Assembly: GCF_001413955.1 (NCBI RefSeq)
Contig: NZ_LCTZ01000002.1
Span: 620,001-684,000, forward strand
Length of the DNA: 64,000 nt
Direction of reading: 5' to 3'
Origin: Flagellimonas eckloniae
Lineage (GTDB): Bacteria > Bacteroidota > Bacteroidia > Flavobacteriales > Flavobacteriaceae
The notes beneath the pieces were generated by a model that ran no database searches, had not been told where the DNA came from, and worked only from the letters and a program-made list of their open reading frames with translations. Position numbers and translations under genes: made by a program. Numbering within the stretch: the stretch's first letter is position 1; every line of letters starts with the position of its first letter. Positions 38,888 to 48,500 of the stretch are shown one piece after another.

Positions 38888-41257
38888 TTATTTTGTTTCA
38901 TTTTGCAATAGTTGTTCTAGGGAAAGGATGTCCGGTACTAAAACCTGACGAGCCTTGCTGCCTTCAAAAGGGCCGACTATTCCTGCCGCTTCCAATTGAT
39001 CAATGATTCTTCCAGCCCTGTTATATCCCAATTTTAATTTTCGTTGGATAAGAGAAGCAGAACCTTGTTGTGCGGTTACAATAACCTCAGCAGCGTCTCT
39101 GAACATAGCATCTCTATCCGAAATATCATAATCAATCCCCGTGCCAGATTCTTCGCCAACATATTCAGGAAGCAAATGTGCATCTGGATAGGCACGTTGG
39201 GAGCCAATATATTCTGTGATTTTACCAACTTCAGGAGTATCCACAAAAGCACATTGCAATCGCGTGACATCATTACCTTGGGTGAACAACATATCTCCCC
39301 GACCGATGAGTTGATCGGCACCTTGAGCATCCAAAATTGTTCGGGAATCTATTTTTGAGGTAACCCTAAACGCAATCCTTGCCGGAAAGTTGGCCTTTAT
39401 GATTCCCGTAATCACGTTTACCGAAGGTCTTTGCGTAGCGATAATTAAGTGAATGCCAATCGCCCTTGCCAATTGTGCCAATCTGGCAATAGGGGTCTCT
39501 ACTTCTTTCCCAGCGGTCATGATCAAGTCTGCAAACTCATCAATCACCAAAACAATATACGGAAGGAACTTATGCCCATCGTTAGGATTTAATTTTCTTG
39601 ACTTGAATTTGACATTGTATTCCTTAATGTTTCGGACCATTGCCAATTTGAGCAATTCATACCTGTTATCCATTTCAATACAAAGCGAATTCAAGGTATT
39701 GATTACTTTGGTATTGTCTGTAATAATAGCTTCATCCGAATCTGGAAGCTTTGCCAAGAAATGGCGTTCAATCTTGTTGTAAAGTGTCAATTCCACTTTT
39801 TTGGGGTCAACCAAAATGAATTTGACCTCGGCCGGATGCTTTTTGTAAAGCAATGAAGTGATAACGGCATTTAGCCCAACTGATTTTCCTTGACCCGTGG
39901 CACCCGCCATAAGCATGTGCGGCATTTTGGCCAGATCAACCACAAACGTTTCGTTGCTAATGGTTTTTCCAAAGGCTATGGGAAGCTCCATTTCTGCCTT
40001 TTGAAATTTATTAGAAGCAATTACGGAGCGCATGGAAACTATGGTGGCATTCTTGTTGGGAACCTCAATACCAATGGTTCCTTTTCCAGGAATAGGGGCA
40101 ATAATTCGTATGCCCAATGCCGCTAGTGAAAGTGCAATGTCGTCCTCAAGGTTTTTAATCTTGGATATACGAACACCTGCTTCGGGGACAATTTCATAAA
40201 GCGTAACCGTAGGACCAATAGTGGCCTTTATTTGTGCAATCCCAATTTTGTAATTTTTGAGGGTGCTTACAATTTTGTTCTTATTTTCTTCAAGCTCTTC
40301 TTGGTTGATTGTGATACCACCGGAGGCCCCATGAGGTTCCAATAATTCCAATGGGGGGAATTTATAATTTCCAAGCTCCAATTTTGGGTCAAATTCCCCA
40401 AAATCCTTAACCAATTTGTCAGCTTTTATATCTTTTTCTTCTTTTTCTTCGGTTATTTTTTCAACCTTTAAATCAATATCTATTTCTTCTTCCTGCGGAA
40501 GGTTAACGTCCAAGCCAGCTTCATTTTCAAGTGGAGGAATGTCTTTTTTGTGTGTATAAGTATCCACAACAATGGGAGCAACAGTGTCCATGTTTAATTC
40601 AATACTACCTTCATCGGTTGTCAAAATTTTAGCTTTTGACTTTTCTTTTTTAAGGTCGGATTTAAGGTTTTGTCTTTGGGAACGAAAAAAGTGGGCAATA
40701 CCTTCGGGTGAAAAGTTGAAGAGTTGCACCAGGATTATAATCAGAACAAATATCAACAGCAAAAACACACCTATCTTTCCAGTGTAGTCCTGAAGAAAAT
40801 CATTCATTTCGTAACCGATAAGGCCACCTAAGAGCGGTTGTTCATAAGCAAAAAAACCAAGTGCCACTGAAATCCAAATAACACCTGTCAACCCCCAAAT
40901 CCACTTGCTTACAAGTCCTTTGCTGTTTAAACCAAGAAAAAGATATAGTCCGGTAATAGCCAATAATAAAGGAAATGTAAATGAGGCAAGCCCAAAACCT
41001 TGGTACATGAAAAAGTGGCTTATACCAGCACCAAATTTATTCAACAAATTGCTTGCTTCTGCATTTCTATCACTAAACTCGGAAAGCATGCTCTGGTCTT
41101 CCTGCCACGTAAAATAATACGACATAAAGGAGAAGAACAAAGCTATACTAAGGACAATCAAAAGACTGCCCAGAATAATTTTGTTTTGCTTTGAGAGTTT
41201 TAATGAAAAACCTTTTTTGGCGGATGTAGGTTTGGATTTTGTCCTCTTTTTTGCCAT
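38888..41257 (-). CDS. ftsK: FtsK/SpoIIIE DNA translocase
   Basis: The 789 residues comprise four N-terminal transmembrane helices (about 25-175), a charged linker (175-300) shorter than in Escherichia coli, an FtsK alpha domain (INQEELEENKNKIVSTLKNY), the RecA-like motor with Walker A GATGQGKSVGLN and Walker B IVLVIDEFADLIM, and a C-terminal gamma winged helix (LIQRKLKLGYNRAGRIIDQL) that reads KOPS-like sites. It moves chromosome DNA through the division septum. A -7 box (41286-41293) precedes it. Downstream lolA follows within 4 bp. Confidence 0.95.
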   Translation of the reverse strand: MAKKRTKSKPTSAKKGFSLKLSKQNKIILGSLLIVLSIALFFSFMSYYFTWQEDQSMLSEFSDRNAEASNLLNKFGAGISHFFMYQGFGLASFTFPLLLAITGLYLFLGLNSKGLVSKWIWGLTGVIWISVALGFFAYEQPLLGGLIGYEMNDFLQDYTGKIGVFLLLIFVLIIILVQLFNFSPEGIAHFFRSQRQNLKSDLKKEKSKAKILTTDEGSIELNMDTVAPIVVDTYTHKKDIPPLENEAGLDVNLPQEEEIDIDLKVEKITEEKEEKDIKADKLVKDFGEFDPKLELGNYKFPPLELLEPHGASGGITINQEELEENKNKIVSTLKNYKIGIAQIKATIGPTVTLYEIVPEAGVRISKIKNLEDDIALSLAALGIRIIAPIPGKGTIGIEVPNKNATIVSMRSVIASNKFQKAEMELPIAFGKTISNETFVVDLAKMPHMLMAGATGQGKSVGLNAVITSLLYKKHPAEVKFILVDPKKVELTLYNKIERHFLAKLPDSDEAIITDNTKVINTLNSLCIEMDNRYELLKLAMVRNIKEYNVKFKSRKLNPNDGHKFLPYIVLVIDEFADLIMTAGKEVETPIARLAQLARAIGIHLIIATQRPSVNVITGIIKANFPARIAFRVTSKIDSRTILDAQGADQLIGRGDMLFTQGNDVTRLQCAFVDTPEVGKITEYIGSQRAYPDAHLLPEYVGEESGTGIDYDISDRDAMFRDAAEVIVTAQQGSASLIQRKLKLGYNRAGRIIDQLEAAGIVGPFEGSKARQVLVPDILSLEQLLQNETK

Positions 41258-41285
41258 TAATCTTTATAATATGGGGGCTAATTTA

Positions 41286-41293
41286 CAAATTTA
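41286..41293 (-). promoter_or_regulatory. Possible -7 box for ftsK
   Basis: The minus strand reads TAAATTTG, an exact match to TAnnTTTG, 28 bp upstream of the ftsK start codon, in the 64-bp gap after dgkA. A -33 element is not clear. Confidence 0.4.
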
Positions 41294-41321
41294 CGTTGCT
41301 AAAGATGTTCTTAGATGTAAC

Positions 41322-41687
41322 TTATACCAATTTTGGCACATAGATTAGCAATCCAACAATGCCGGCCAAAATAGATACAATCATTACGGCTCCTGCCGAT
41401 ATATCTTTTATAAAACCAATTTTGGGGTCATTTTCTGGTTGAATAAAATCCGATATTTTTTCCACTGCAGTGTTAAGCCCTTCTATTCCCATAACCATAC
41501 CAATGGCAACCAACTGAATCATCCATTCTGTATTGGAAATATTAAAATAGAAGCCAGCTCCGGTGACCACCAAAGCAATTACAAACTGAATTTTAATACT
41601 TGCCTCGGTTTGTAAAAGAAGGAACATGCCCTTTAGGGCATATCCCACACTTTTGATTCTATTTTTGAAAAAAGATTCTTTAGGCAT
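41322..41687 (-). CDS. dgkA: Diacylglycerol/undecaprenol kinase family protein
   Basis: The 121 residues have three transmembrane helices (about 35-50, 56-72, 97-118) and the DgkA active-site block GIEGLNTAVEKISDFIQPE, then IKDISAGAVMIVS. The short trimeric enzyme type phosphorylates diacylglycerol or undecaprenol; the preceding Glu and the Asp/Lys of KDIS are the catalytic positions. Membrane-bound. Its ATG overlaps the tpx stop by 8 bp, so it is translated with the thiol peroxidase. Confidence 0.9.
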   Translation of the reverse strand: MPKESFFKNRIKSVGYALKGMFLLLQTEASIKIQFVIALVVTGAGFYFNISNTEWMIQLVAIGMVMGIEGLNTAVEKISDFIQPENDPKIGFIKDISAGAVMIVSILAGIVGLLIYVPKLV

Positions 41688-42186
41688 TCAAAATTGCATC
41701 TAAAGCAGCTTTGTAATTTGGTTCATCCGCTGTTTCAGAAACTTGTTCTGTATGGACGATTTTTCCACTTTCATCCACTACAACAATACATCTTGAAAGA
41801 AGCGTTTCAAATGCGCTATCAGCAAAGGCAACTCCATAATCGTTACCAAAGTTTCCTGATTTGTAATCGGAAAGCATATCTACATTTTCAATTCCTTCAG
41901 CACCACAAAAACGTGCTTGTGCAAATGGAAGATCTTTTGAAATGCACAAAATTTTAGTGTTTTCAAGCTTAGCAGCTTCCTCATTAAATTGGCGAACTGA
42001 TTTTGCACACGTCCCTGTATCCACACTTGGGAAAATATTCAGCACAAGTTTATGATCGCTGTAATCCGACAAAGAAACTTCGGATAGGTCTGATTTTGTA
42101 AGTGTAAAACTTGGAGCATTTGTATTTAGCGATGGAAGTTCACCAACTGTATTTGCTGGGTTTCCTCCTAAGGTAATTGAAGCCAT
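41680..42186 (-). CDS. tpx: Atypical 2-Cys thiol peroxidase
   Basis: The 168 residues have the Tpx signature: peroxidatic Cys60 in SVDTGTCAKSVRQFNEEA and resolving Cys94 in AQARFCGAEGIENV, the spacing known from Escherichia coli Tpx. It reduces hydroperoxides with electrons from thioredoxin in the cytoplasm. First gene of a short run tpx-dgkA (overlapping), with ftsK after a 64-bp gap that holds a promoter-like box. Confidence 0.95.
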   Translation of the reverse strand: MASITLGGNPANTVGELPSLNTNAPSFTLTKSDLSEVSLSDYSDHKLVLNIFPSVDTGTCAKSVRQFNEEAAKLENTKILCISKDLPFAQARFCGAEGIENVDMLSDYKSGNFGNDYGVAFADSAFETLLSRCIVVVDESGKIVHTEQVSETADEPNYKAALDAILNA

Positions 42187-42278
42187 ATCGTATTGATTTA
42201 TTTTGATGTGAAGGTAAAAAGATAAACGCTTATAGGCACGCTTATCTTAAAATATTTAATCTAAATTTAAAGGTTTTC

Positions 42279-43769
42279 TTATGCTTTTGCAGGTGTTGCC
42301 AATTGTTTTATTTTTATTCTTAGGGCAGCAAATAGTAAGGTCATAAAAGGACTTAACCAGTTGAATATGGCATACATAAAATATTCCCCCACACCAACAC
42401 CTAAAACTCCACTATGGTATGCCCCACAAGTATTCCAAGGAACCAGAACAGAGGTAACCGTACCTGAATCTTCCAATGTTCTACTAAGATTTTCAGGAGC
42501 CAGGCCTCTTTCCCTATATGCTTTTGAAAACATTTTTCCAGGAACAACCAAGGCGAGATATTGATCGGATGCCGTTACGTTCAGGGCTAGACAGCTACCA
42601 ACTGTACTTGCAAAGAGCCCGAATGTTGTTTTAGCCATACTTAAAAGTGATTTGGTAATGCGTGCCAGAGCGCCAATACCATCCATAATGCCGCCAAAAA
42701 CCATAGCGCAAACAATTAACCATATAGTACCTAACATCCCGGCCATACCTCCAGAAGAAAATAAATCATTTAGTGCAGGATCATCCGTTGCTATATTAGT
42801 GTCAACAGTAATTGCATTTAAGATACCCTTGTAACCAGATTCAAAATTTAAGCTTGTACCACCACCTAAAGTTGTTACAATCTCAGGTTGAAAAATTAAT
42901 GCAAAGACTCCTCCCAATAATGTGCCAATCAATAAAGCCAAAAGTGGCGGAGCTTTTTTTACGATTAAAAAGATAACTACTAATGGCACTATAAAAAGCC
43001 ATCCATTCACATTGAACGTTGCGCTAATATTTTTAAGAATAGTATCGGTATCCGCAACTCCAGAGGTATCAATTGTAAATCCAAGAATTATAAATACTAT
43101 GAGGGTAATCGATATGGTGGGAATTGTCGTCCAGGTCATATATCTTATATGGGAAAACAAATCACCACCTGCCATTGCCGGAGCCAAATTAGTCGTATCA
43201 CTTAGCGGTGACATTTTATCACCAAAATAGGCCCCCGAAAGAACCGCTCCCGCAGTCATTCCTAGAGAAATGCCCAAAGCCTCCCCAATGCCTATTAGAG
43301 CAATACCAACTGTAGCAGCAGTTGTCCAGCTACTACCCGTAGCAATGGAAATAATGGCGCAGATAATTACGCATGCTGCTAGAAAAATAGTAGGATTTAA
43401 TATTTGTAAACCATAATAAATCATAGCAGGAATGATACCACTAACCAACCAAGTTCCAGAAAGTGCACCAACCATTAATAAAATAAGCAAGGCACCAGTT
43501 GTGGATTTCACGTTTTCCGCTACTTCGGAAATCATTTGCTTATACGATACTTTATTGAAAAACCCAACTATAGCAGCAACTGCTCCTCCCAACAGCAAAA
43601 TGAATTGGTTGGAACCACTTAAGGCATCATCTCCAAAAACATAAACGTTGTAAGCCAACATACCTACTAAAGCAAAAACTGGAATAAGGGCTTCCCAAAT
43701 ATTCAGTTCTCTATTTTCGATGATGTTTTCGTCTTCCCTATATTTTGCTTTTTGCTTTTCTTTTGACAT
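42279..43769 (-). CDS. nhaC: NhaC-family Na+/H+ antiporter
   Basis: The 496 residues have about 12 hydrophobic helices and the NhaC-type motifs GSSWTTAATVGIALIGIG, GAYFGDKMSPLSDTTNLAPA and TASDQYLALVVPGKMF. It exchanges sodium or another small organic/inorganic ion for protons across the inner membrane, which fits a marine life style. Some family members swap malate or lactate, so the exact ion is not fixed. Its gene stands alone between tpx and the gamma-lyase gene. Confidence 0.88.
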   Translation of the reverse strand: MSKEKQKAKYREDENIIENRELNIWEALIPVFALVGMLAYNVYVFGDDALSGSNQFILLLGGAVAAIVGFFNKVSYKQMISEVAENVKSTTGALLILLMVGALSGTWLVSGIIPAMIYYGLQILNPTIFLAACVIICAIISIATGSSWTTAATVGIALIGIGEALGISLGMTAGAVLSGAYFGDKMSPLSDTTNLAPAMAGGDLFSHIRYMTWTTIPTISITLIVFIILGFTIDTSGVADTDTILKNISATFNVNGWLFIVPLVVIFLIVKKAPPLLALLIGTLLGGVFALIFQPEIVTTLGGGTSLNFESGYKGILNAITVDTNIATDDPALNDLFSSGGMAGMLGTIWLIVCAMVFGGIMDGIGALARITKSLLSMAKTTFGLFASTVGSCLALNVTASDQYLALVVPGKMFSKAYRERGLAPENLSRTLEDSGTVTSVLVPWNTCGAYHSGVLGVGVGEYFMYAIFNWLSPFMTLLFAALRIKIKQLATPAKA

Positions 43770-43841
43770 TAGGTTGGTGTTTGGTGAAAGGTAATATTAC
43801 GATTTTGAAGCTTGTTCTCCAAACAGGTCAACAATCCCTTT

Positions 43842-45062
43842 TTAAGCCAAAAGAATTGTTTTAGGTAGGATGTTCAATTTCTCCATACAAGAACGCATGG
43901 TTAAATATGTTTTATGGATATCATTGTCCAAACCTATTGAAAAGCGAATGAGTCCATGGGATAGACCCAATTCTTCCTGTTCTTCCATAGGAATTTCCGA
44001 AGAGGTGGAGGTGCCTGGAGCGCTAAACAATGTTTTGTAAAAACCAAGACTAACGGCCAGATAGCCCAACTTCTCTTTTTGCATTAATTCCATCAAGGCA
44101 TTGGCATTTTCCAAGGAACCAACATCCAAAGTCATTAATCCGCCAAAACCATATTCAGGGTTCATTTGATTCTTCATGATTTTATGACCGGGATGATTGT
44201 CTAGACCTGGATAGACAACTTTAAGCCCATCATTTTTAAATGCTGAAGCTAAATAGTGTGCATTTTCACTATGTTTTTTAATACGGATATGCAATGTCCG
44301 CATGTTTTTTAGGATTGATGCCGCTCTAAGACTGTCCAAAGTGCTGCCCAACAGCATTCCAGCGCCATCGTTTACATCCTTTAGACTAAGACAAAACTCT
44401 GTGGAAGCGCAGACTGCTCCCGCAACACAATCACTGCTCCCATTTATGAATTTGGTAAGGCTATGCACAACAATGTCAGCTCCAAGTTTGGCCGCGTTTA
44501 TGTTTAGCGGCGAAAAGGTATTGTCCACAACCAATGGAATGCCATATTTTTTGGCAAGTTTAGAAAGTGACGTAATATCAGCTACCTCAAGCAGTGGATT
44601 GCTAACCGCTTCACAATAAATCATTTTGGTGTTTGATGTAATGGACATTTCTACTGTCTCCAAATTGGTGATATCAACAAAAGAGGTAGAGATGTTGAAT
44701 TTCTTTAAAAAGTTTTTTAGAAACGCGTAGGTGCCTCCATAAATGGTTCGGCTACATACAATATGCTCATTGGCATTGCATAATTGCATAATTACAGCGC
44801 TGATGGCTCCCATACCGCTGGCGTAAACATTTGCGGATTCGGTTCCTTCCAATTGTGCCAATGCTTCACCCAAATATAAATTAGAAGGAGAGGAGTGTCT
44901 ACTGTACAGATAACAGCCCTCAGTATTGCCTTCAAAAGTATCGAACATTGTTTTTGCTGAAAGAAATGTATAGGTTGATGAGTCTGAAATTGAGGGATTT
45001 ACTCCTCCAAATTCACCAAAATACTGTAAATCCTGAATGTTTTCCGATGCTTTATAGTCCAT
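43842..45062 (-). CDS. Cys/Met-metabolism PLP enzyme (methionine gamma-lyase type)
   Basis: The 406 residues match the gamma-family of PLP enzymes: YSRHSSPSNLYLGEALAQLE, SGMGAISAVIMQL, an EAVSNPLLEVADI block, VVDNTFSPLN and the PLP-lysine motif VHSLTKFINGSSD. Best match by eye is methionine gamma-lyase, which splits methionine into methanethiol, 2-oxobutyrate and ammonia. However, the Cys next to the active site in typical lyases (YGCTFAF) is Gly here (TIYGGTYAFL), so cystathionine lyase or synthase activity is also possible. Divergent from the Lrp/AsnC gene, which probably regulates it. Confidence 0.85.
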   Translation of the reverse strand: MDYKASENIQDLQYFGEFGGVNPSISDSSTYTFLSAKTMFDTFEGNTEGCYLYSRHSSPSNLYLGEALAQLEGTESANVYASGMGAISAVIMQLCNANEHIVCSRTIYGGTYAFLKNFLKKFNISTSFVDITNLETVEMSITSNTKMIYCEAVSNPLLEVADITSLSKLAKKYGIPLVVDNTFSPLNINAAKLGADIVVHSLTKFINGSSDCVAGAVCASTEFCLSLKDVNDGAGMLLGSTLDSLRAASILKNMRTLHIRIKKHSENAHYLASAFKNDGLKVVYPGLDNHPGHKIMKNQMNPEYGFGGLMTLDVGSLENANALMELMQKEKLGYLAVSLGFYKTLFSAPGTSTSSEIPMEEQEELGLSHGLIRFSIGLDNDIHKTYLTMRSCMEKLNILPKTILLA

Positions 45063-45213
45063 TTTTGAATGTTTTAACAGTAAAATTATTAGAAAAGTGA
45101 ATTAATATCAATGATCATATTATAATATAGATTTTAAACTTATTTATTAGATTAATTTAGATTTTAATTCTATTTTGGAGAAGAATTTTTGATTTAACCG
45201 AAAAATAATCAGT

Positions 45214-45672
45214 ATGGAGCTTGATGATAAGGATAAACAATTGGTGAAATTACTTCAGGAAGACTGTAAAAAAACCACAAAAGAGTATGCGGATAATTTG
45301 CAATTATCCAAGACCGCTGTTTATGAACGGATTCGTCGTCTGGAGCGAACGGGGGTCATAACCGGTTATGTTGCCTTATTGGATAAGGAAAAAGTACAGC
45401 GTGACTTCACAGTGCTATGCCATATACGATTGGTACAGCATACCAAGGAAAATGTACTTCGATTTGAGCGGGAAATTCTAAAATTAGAAGAAGTTTCGGA
45501 ATGTTTTCATGTGAGCGGGGATTATGATTATATCTTGAAGGTCAATGTGAAGAACATGAAAAAATATAGAGAGTTTATGGTCACCAAACTCACCGCTATT
45601 AGCAATATTGGTAGTACACAAAGTTCGTTTTCCATAAAAGAAGTAAAGTACAGCCCCTCCGTTTATATTTAG
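45214..45672 (+). CDS. Lrp/AsnC-family regulator
   Basis: The 152 residues comprise an N-terminal winged helix (LDDKDKQLVKLLQEDCKKTTK, LSKTAVYERIRRLERTGVITGY) and the C-terminal RAM ligand-binding domain (VSGDYDYILKVNVKNMKKY). Such regulators sense amino acids, and this one is divergent from the gamma-lyase gene with 151 bp between the starts, so methionine or a related amino acid is the likely ligand. It probably controls both genes. Confidence 0.93.
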   Translation: MELDDKDKQLVKLLQEDCKKTTKEYADNLQLSKTAVYERIRRLERTGVITGYVALLDKEKVQRDFTVLCHIRLVQHTKENVLRFEREILKLEEVSECFHVSGDYDYILKVNVKNMKKYREFMVTKLTAISNIGSTQSSFSIKEVKYSPSVYI

Positions 45673-45691
45673 GAAACTTTAACCTAATAAG

Positions 45692-46171
45692 GTGTTAAAA
45701 GAGAAGTTGAATTGGGATGATATTCCTAATTTCTACTCCAATCAAGAAACAAACAACAATCAAAAAAACACCTTTTCACAAATGAATTCCCGTACGCGAG
45801 TCTTTCTCACGGTTCTGGCAACAATCATTGGCGGACTGTCATTGACGCTTTACACCACTATTTCAGAGGATATCCTATTTGAAAATTTAAGTTTTTGCTC
45901 CTCCTCATCCCAAGACCTTGTGCTTGGAAGCATGTCACTTTTCACTTCGGCTATTTTAGCTGGATTCATTGCCACGTTGATTGTGGTTAAAGACAATTTT
46001 GTACCACATTTTTTCATTTCCCTTTTTATTATTGGAAAAATGTCTGTGGCTGCCGCCTGCGGACAATGGCATGGTCCCTTATGGTTTGAAACAGGAATGA
46101 ATCTGTCTCTTATTGGAGGTATTTGGTTGGGTAGGTATGGCGCTGTTAAATTTCCCTTGGCTCCTTTTTAA
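45692..46171 (+). CDS. Membrane protein of unknown function (up to 159 aa)
   Basis: The frame starts at GTG 45692; ATG 45782 (MNSRTRVFLTVLATIIGG) is an alternative start that removes the charged N-terminal 30 residues. Four hydrophobic segments are visible (about 40-60, 81-103, 106-120 and 131-150 of the long form). There is a Cys-Ser cluster (FCSSSSQDL) in the first external loop and AACGQWHGPLW in the third. I do not recognise a family. It follows the Lrp gene after 19 bp, so it is probably co-transcribed and might be a transporter accessory. Confidence 0.6.
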   Translation: MLKEKLNWDDIPNFYSNQETNNNQKNTFSQMNSRTRVFLTVLATIIGGLSLTLYTTISEDILFENLSFCSSSSQDLVLGSMSLFTSAILAGFIATLIVVKDNFVPHFFISLFIIGKMSVAAACGQWHGPLWFETGMNLSLIGGIWLGRYGAVKFPLAPF

Positions 46172-46177
46172 ATAGAA

Positions 46178-47107
46178 TTACAGGGATTTAAGGTGTGCAA
46201 CCATTTTGTTTCTCAAATTAGTATCGGGTATTTTGCCCAATCCTGCTCCCATATTATCAATCATATGATGTGGTTTTGAAGTACCCGGAATTACGCAACT
46301 CACATTTTCATTTGCCAGGATGAATTTTAAAAAATATTGCCCCCAGCTATTGATATCCTGTTCTTTGGCCCATTGCGGGAGTTCCTTTCCTTTTATCAAC
46401 CTGAACAACGAACCACTCTCATATGGTTGATTTATTAGTGTTGCCGTTTTATACTTTCTGGCTGTATCAAATAACGATTTTTCAGCATGCCTAGACTTTA
46501 TGGAATAGTTGAATTGAACAAAATCAGGCCTTTCTGATTTAATAATTTCCTCCAAAGAGCTATGGGATGAATCCACATAATGTGTGATGCCCAAATAGCG
46601 TATCTTTCCTTGTTCTTTCCAGTCTTTTAATGTTTTAACATGTGTTTTCCAATCCGTTAGATTATGAATCTGAATCAAATCCATTTTTGCTCGCTGCATT
46701 TTCTTCATGGATGCCTCCATTTGCTGAATTCCTGCTTGCCTGCCTGTTGTCCAAACTTTGGTGCCGTAAAACAATTTGTTTCCAAAGTCCAATGTACTTG
46801 TCAAATCCCCTACCACTTTTTCGGAACTACCATACATAGGTGATGAATCAATAACGGTGCCTCCAAGTCTATTCATCTCGACCAGTACTTGGTTTAGAAT
46901 TTTACGTTTTTCAGAAGAATTACCAACATCAAAAGTTTGCCAGGTGCCTAGACCAACTATTGGAATTGCCTCCCTGGTTGATGGTATAATCCTGGTATGA
47001 ACTTTATCATTTGCGTTCAATGGGTTTCCATAGGATTGTAATGAAAGTCCAAATCCTGCCAATAACGATAATTTTAGGGCTTCCCTTCTGTTATATACTG
47101 TTTTCAT
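46178..47107 (-). CDS. Aldo/keto reductase with Tat-like signal
   Basis: The N-terminus NRREALKLSLLAGFGLSLQS has a twin-arginine motif followed by a hydrophobic run, so export to the periplasm by the Tat pathway is likely. The mature part has the aldo/keto reductase barrel (VGLGTWQTFDVG, VIDSSPMYGSSEKVVGDL with catalytic Tyr, MDLIQIHNLTDW with catalytic His, LGITHYVDSS). Exported AKR members act on sugars or steroids, but the substrate here is unknown. Its start codon lies inside the transporter gene at 47091 (17-bp overlap). Confidence 0.8.
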   Translation of the reverse strand: MKTVYNRREALKLSLLAGFGLSLQSYGNPLNANDKVHTRIIPSTREAIPIVGLGTWQTFDVGNSSEKRKILNQVLVEMNRLGGTVIDSSPMYGSSEKVVGDLTSTLDFGNKLFYGTKVWTTGRQAGIQQMEASMKKMQRAKMDLIQIHNLTDWKTHVKTLKDWKEQGKIRYLGITHYVDSSHSSLEEIIKSERPDFVQFNYSIKSRHAEKSLFDTARKYKTATLINQPYESGSLFRLIKGKELPQWAKEQDINSWGQYFLKFILANENVSCVIPGTSKPHHMIDNMGAGLGKIPDTNLRNKMVAHLKSL

Positions 47108-48404
47108 AAGTCTTGCTGCTTAAAGTTAATACATTCTCTTTTTTTACATGCTGTTTTCCAAGTCGATAACCTATAAAACTCCATAAGAAAGAAAGAGGGA
47201 TGGCCAAAAATGCAATGGCTCCCAATCCCCAGCCCATAGCTACGAACCCTGCAAAAAGCCATCCAACAAACGCATCTCCTCCGCGATAGATTGCCGTATC
47301 GATGAAGTTTTTGGATTTGTATTTGTCCTCAAAAGAGGAAACAGTAAAGAGGATTTCCTTTCCAGGCCGCAACAGCATAAAGTTTCCAGCCCTGTGAACC
47401 ACCATCAACATAGCAATAATACTCAAAGATGGATTCATCCCTAGAACCATCAATCCAACACCCATTATAAATGGAATGGAAGCCAAAACCACAGATAGCC
47501 CAGACTTTTTTATAATATGTCCTGCAAAAAACAATTGACCAATAATAGCAATTGCATTTACCTTAAAATCAATACTTGAAAAATAGCGAATCCTATCACC
47601 ACTGCTCGTCAACATTTCCTCTACAACATGGGCTTGTTCAAAATAAAGCACTGTTGAAATTGTGGTGTAGAGTAACACAAAGGATACAATACCTAAGAGA
47701 TATGTTGATTTGACTATATTTTTAACTCCTTCAAAAAGACTTGTGAGTTTAACTGGGTTTGGCTGAACACTTTTATTAAAATGCTGTTTCTTTTCTGACA
47801 AGTTCAAAATACCACGAATGCACAGAAGAGCAGCTACCAATAAGAAAGCAGCTATCAATAAGAGCATGGCGACAGAAAATTTAGAGCTTAGATGATTTGC
47901 CAATATAGGGCCAGTTAGAGCTCCTAAACTTCCACCAGATGCAATTATTCCAAAAAATCGTTTAGATGATTTACTGGAAAATACATCAGCCATAAAACTC
48001 CAGAACAATGACACCACAAATAAGTTGAAAACACTCAACCAAATAAAAAAGGAAATGGCAAACCATTTGGAAACACCAAAAAATTGGAATGCCAGATAAA
48101 ACAAAAGAATGTTACCAATAAAGAAAGAATATGAAAAAAACAGAATTCTTCTTATTGAATTTCGTGATACCAAGAGGCTAAATACTGGAACAATGCAGAG
48201 CATGGCAACAAAAGTTCCACTAAACAACCATTGCATATTTATGGCACCATTTACAATTCCCATCTCATCTCGCAATGGGCGTAGGATAAAGTAAGAACAT
48301 AGTAAACAGAAAAAATAAATAAAAGAGTAACCGATTAGACGAAGCTCTCGATCCTCAGTTTCTTTTAGTGATTTAAAAATTGATGTATTGAAAAAGTATT
48401 TCAC
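47091..48404 (-). CDS. MFS transporter / NTP-NDP exchange (Tlc)-like protein
   Basis: The 437 residues have about 12 hydrophobic segments. FILRPLRDEMGIVNGA, then FWSFMADVFSSKSSKRFFGIIASGGSLGALTGP, are the conserved motifs of the Tlc-related group, which includes ATP/ADP exchangers of intracellular bacteria but also free-living homologues with unknown substrates. It is followed, with a 17-bp overlap, by the aldo/keto reductase gene, so the two are co-expressed. I would not infer nucleotide transport from this alone. Confidence 0.75.
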   Translation of the reverse strand: MKYFFNTSIFKSLKETEDRELRLIGYSFIYFFCLLCSYFILRPLRDEMGIVNGAINMQWLFSGTFVAMLCIVPVFSLLVSRNSIRRILFFSYSFFIGNILLFYLAFQFFGVSKWFAISFFIWLSVFNLFVVSLFWSFMADVFSSKSSKRFFGIIASGGSLGALTGPILANHLSSKFSVAMLLLIAAFLLVAALLCIRGILNLSEKKQHFNKSVQPNPVKLTSLFEGVKNIVKSTYLLGIVSFVLLYTTISTVLYFEQAHVVEEMLTSSGDRIRYFSSIDFKVNAIAIIGQLFFAGHIIKKSGLSVVLASIPFIMGVGLMVLGMNPSLSIIAMLMVVHRAGNFMLLRPGKEILFTVSSFEDKYKSKNFIDTAIYRGGDAFVGWLFAGFVAMGWGLGAIAFLAIPLSFLWSFIGYRLGKQHVKKENVLTLSSKTYENSI

Positions 48405-48500
48405 GAAGTCTTAATTCCATTCTGTTCGAAATCGAATTTGGGAATTAATGTTTGCCAATCCTTTTTGATTGGTGAATACGTCTGATGAATTTATAAATGG

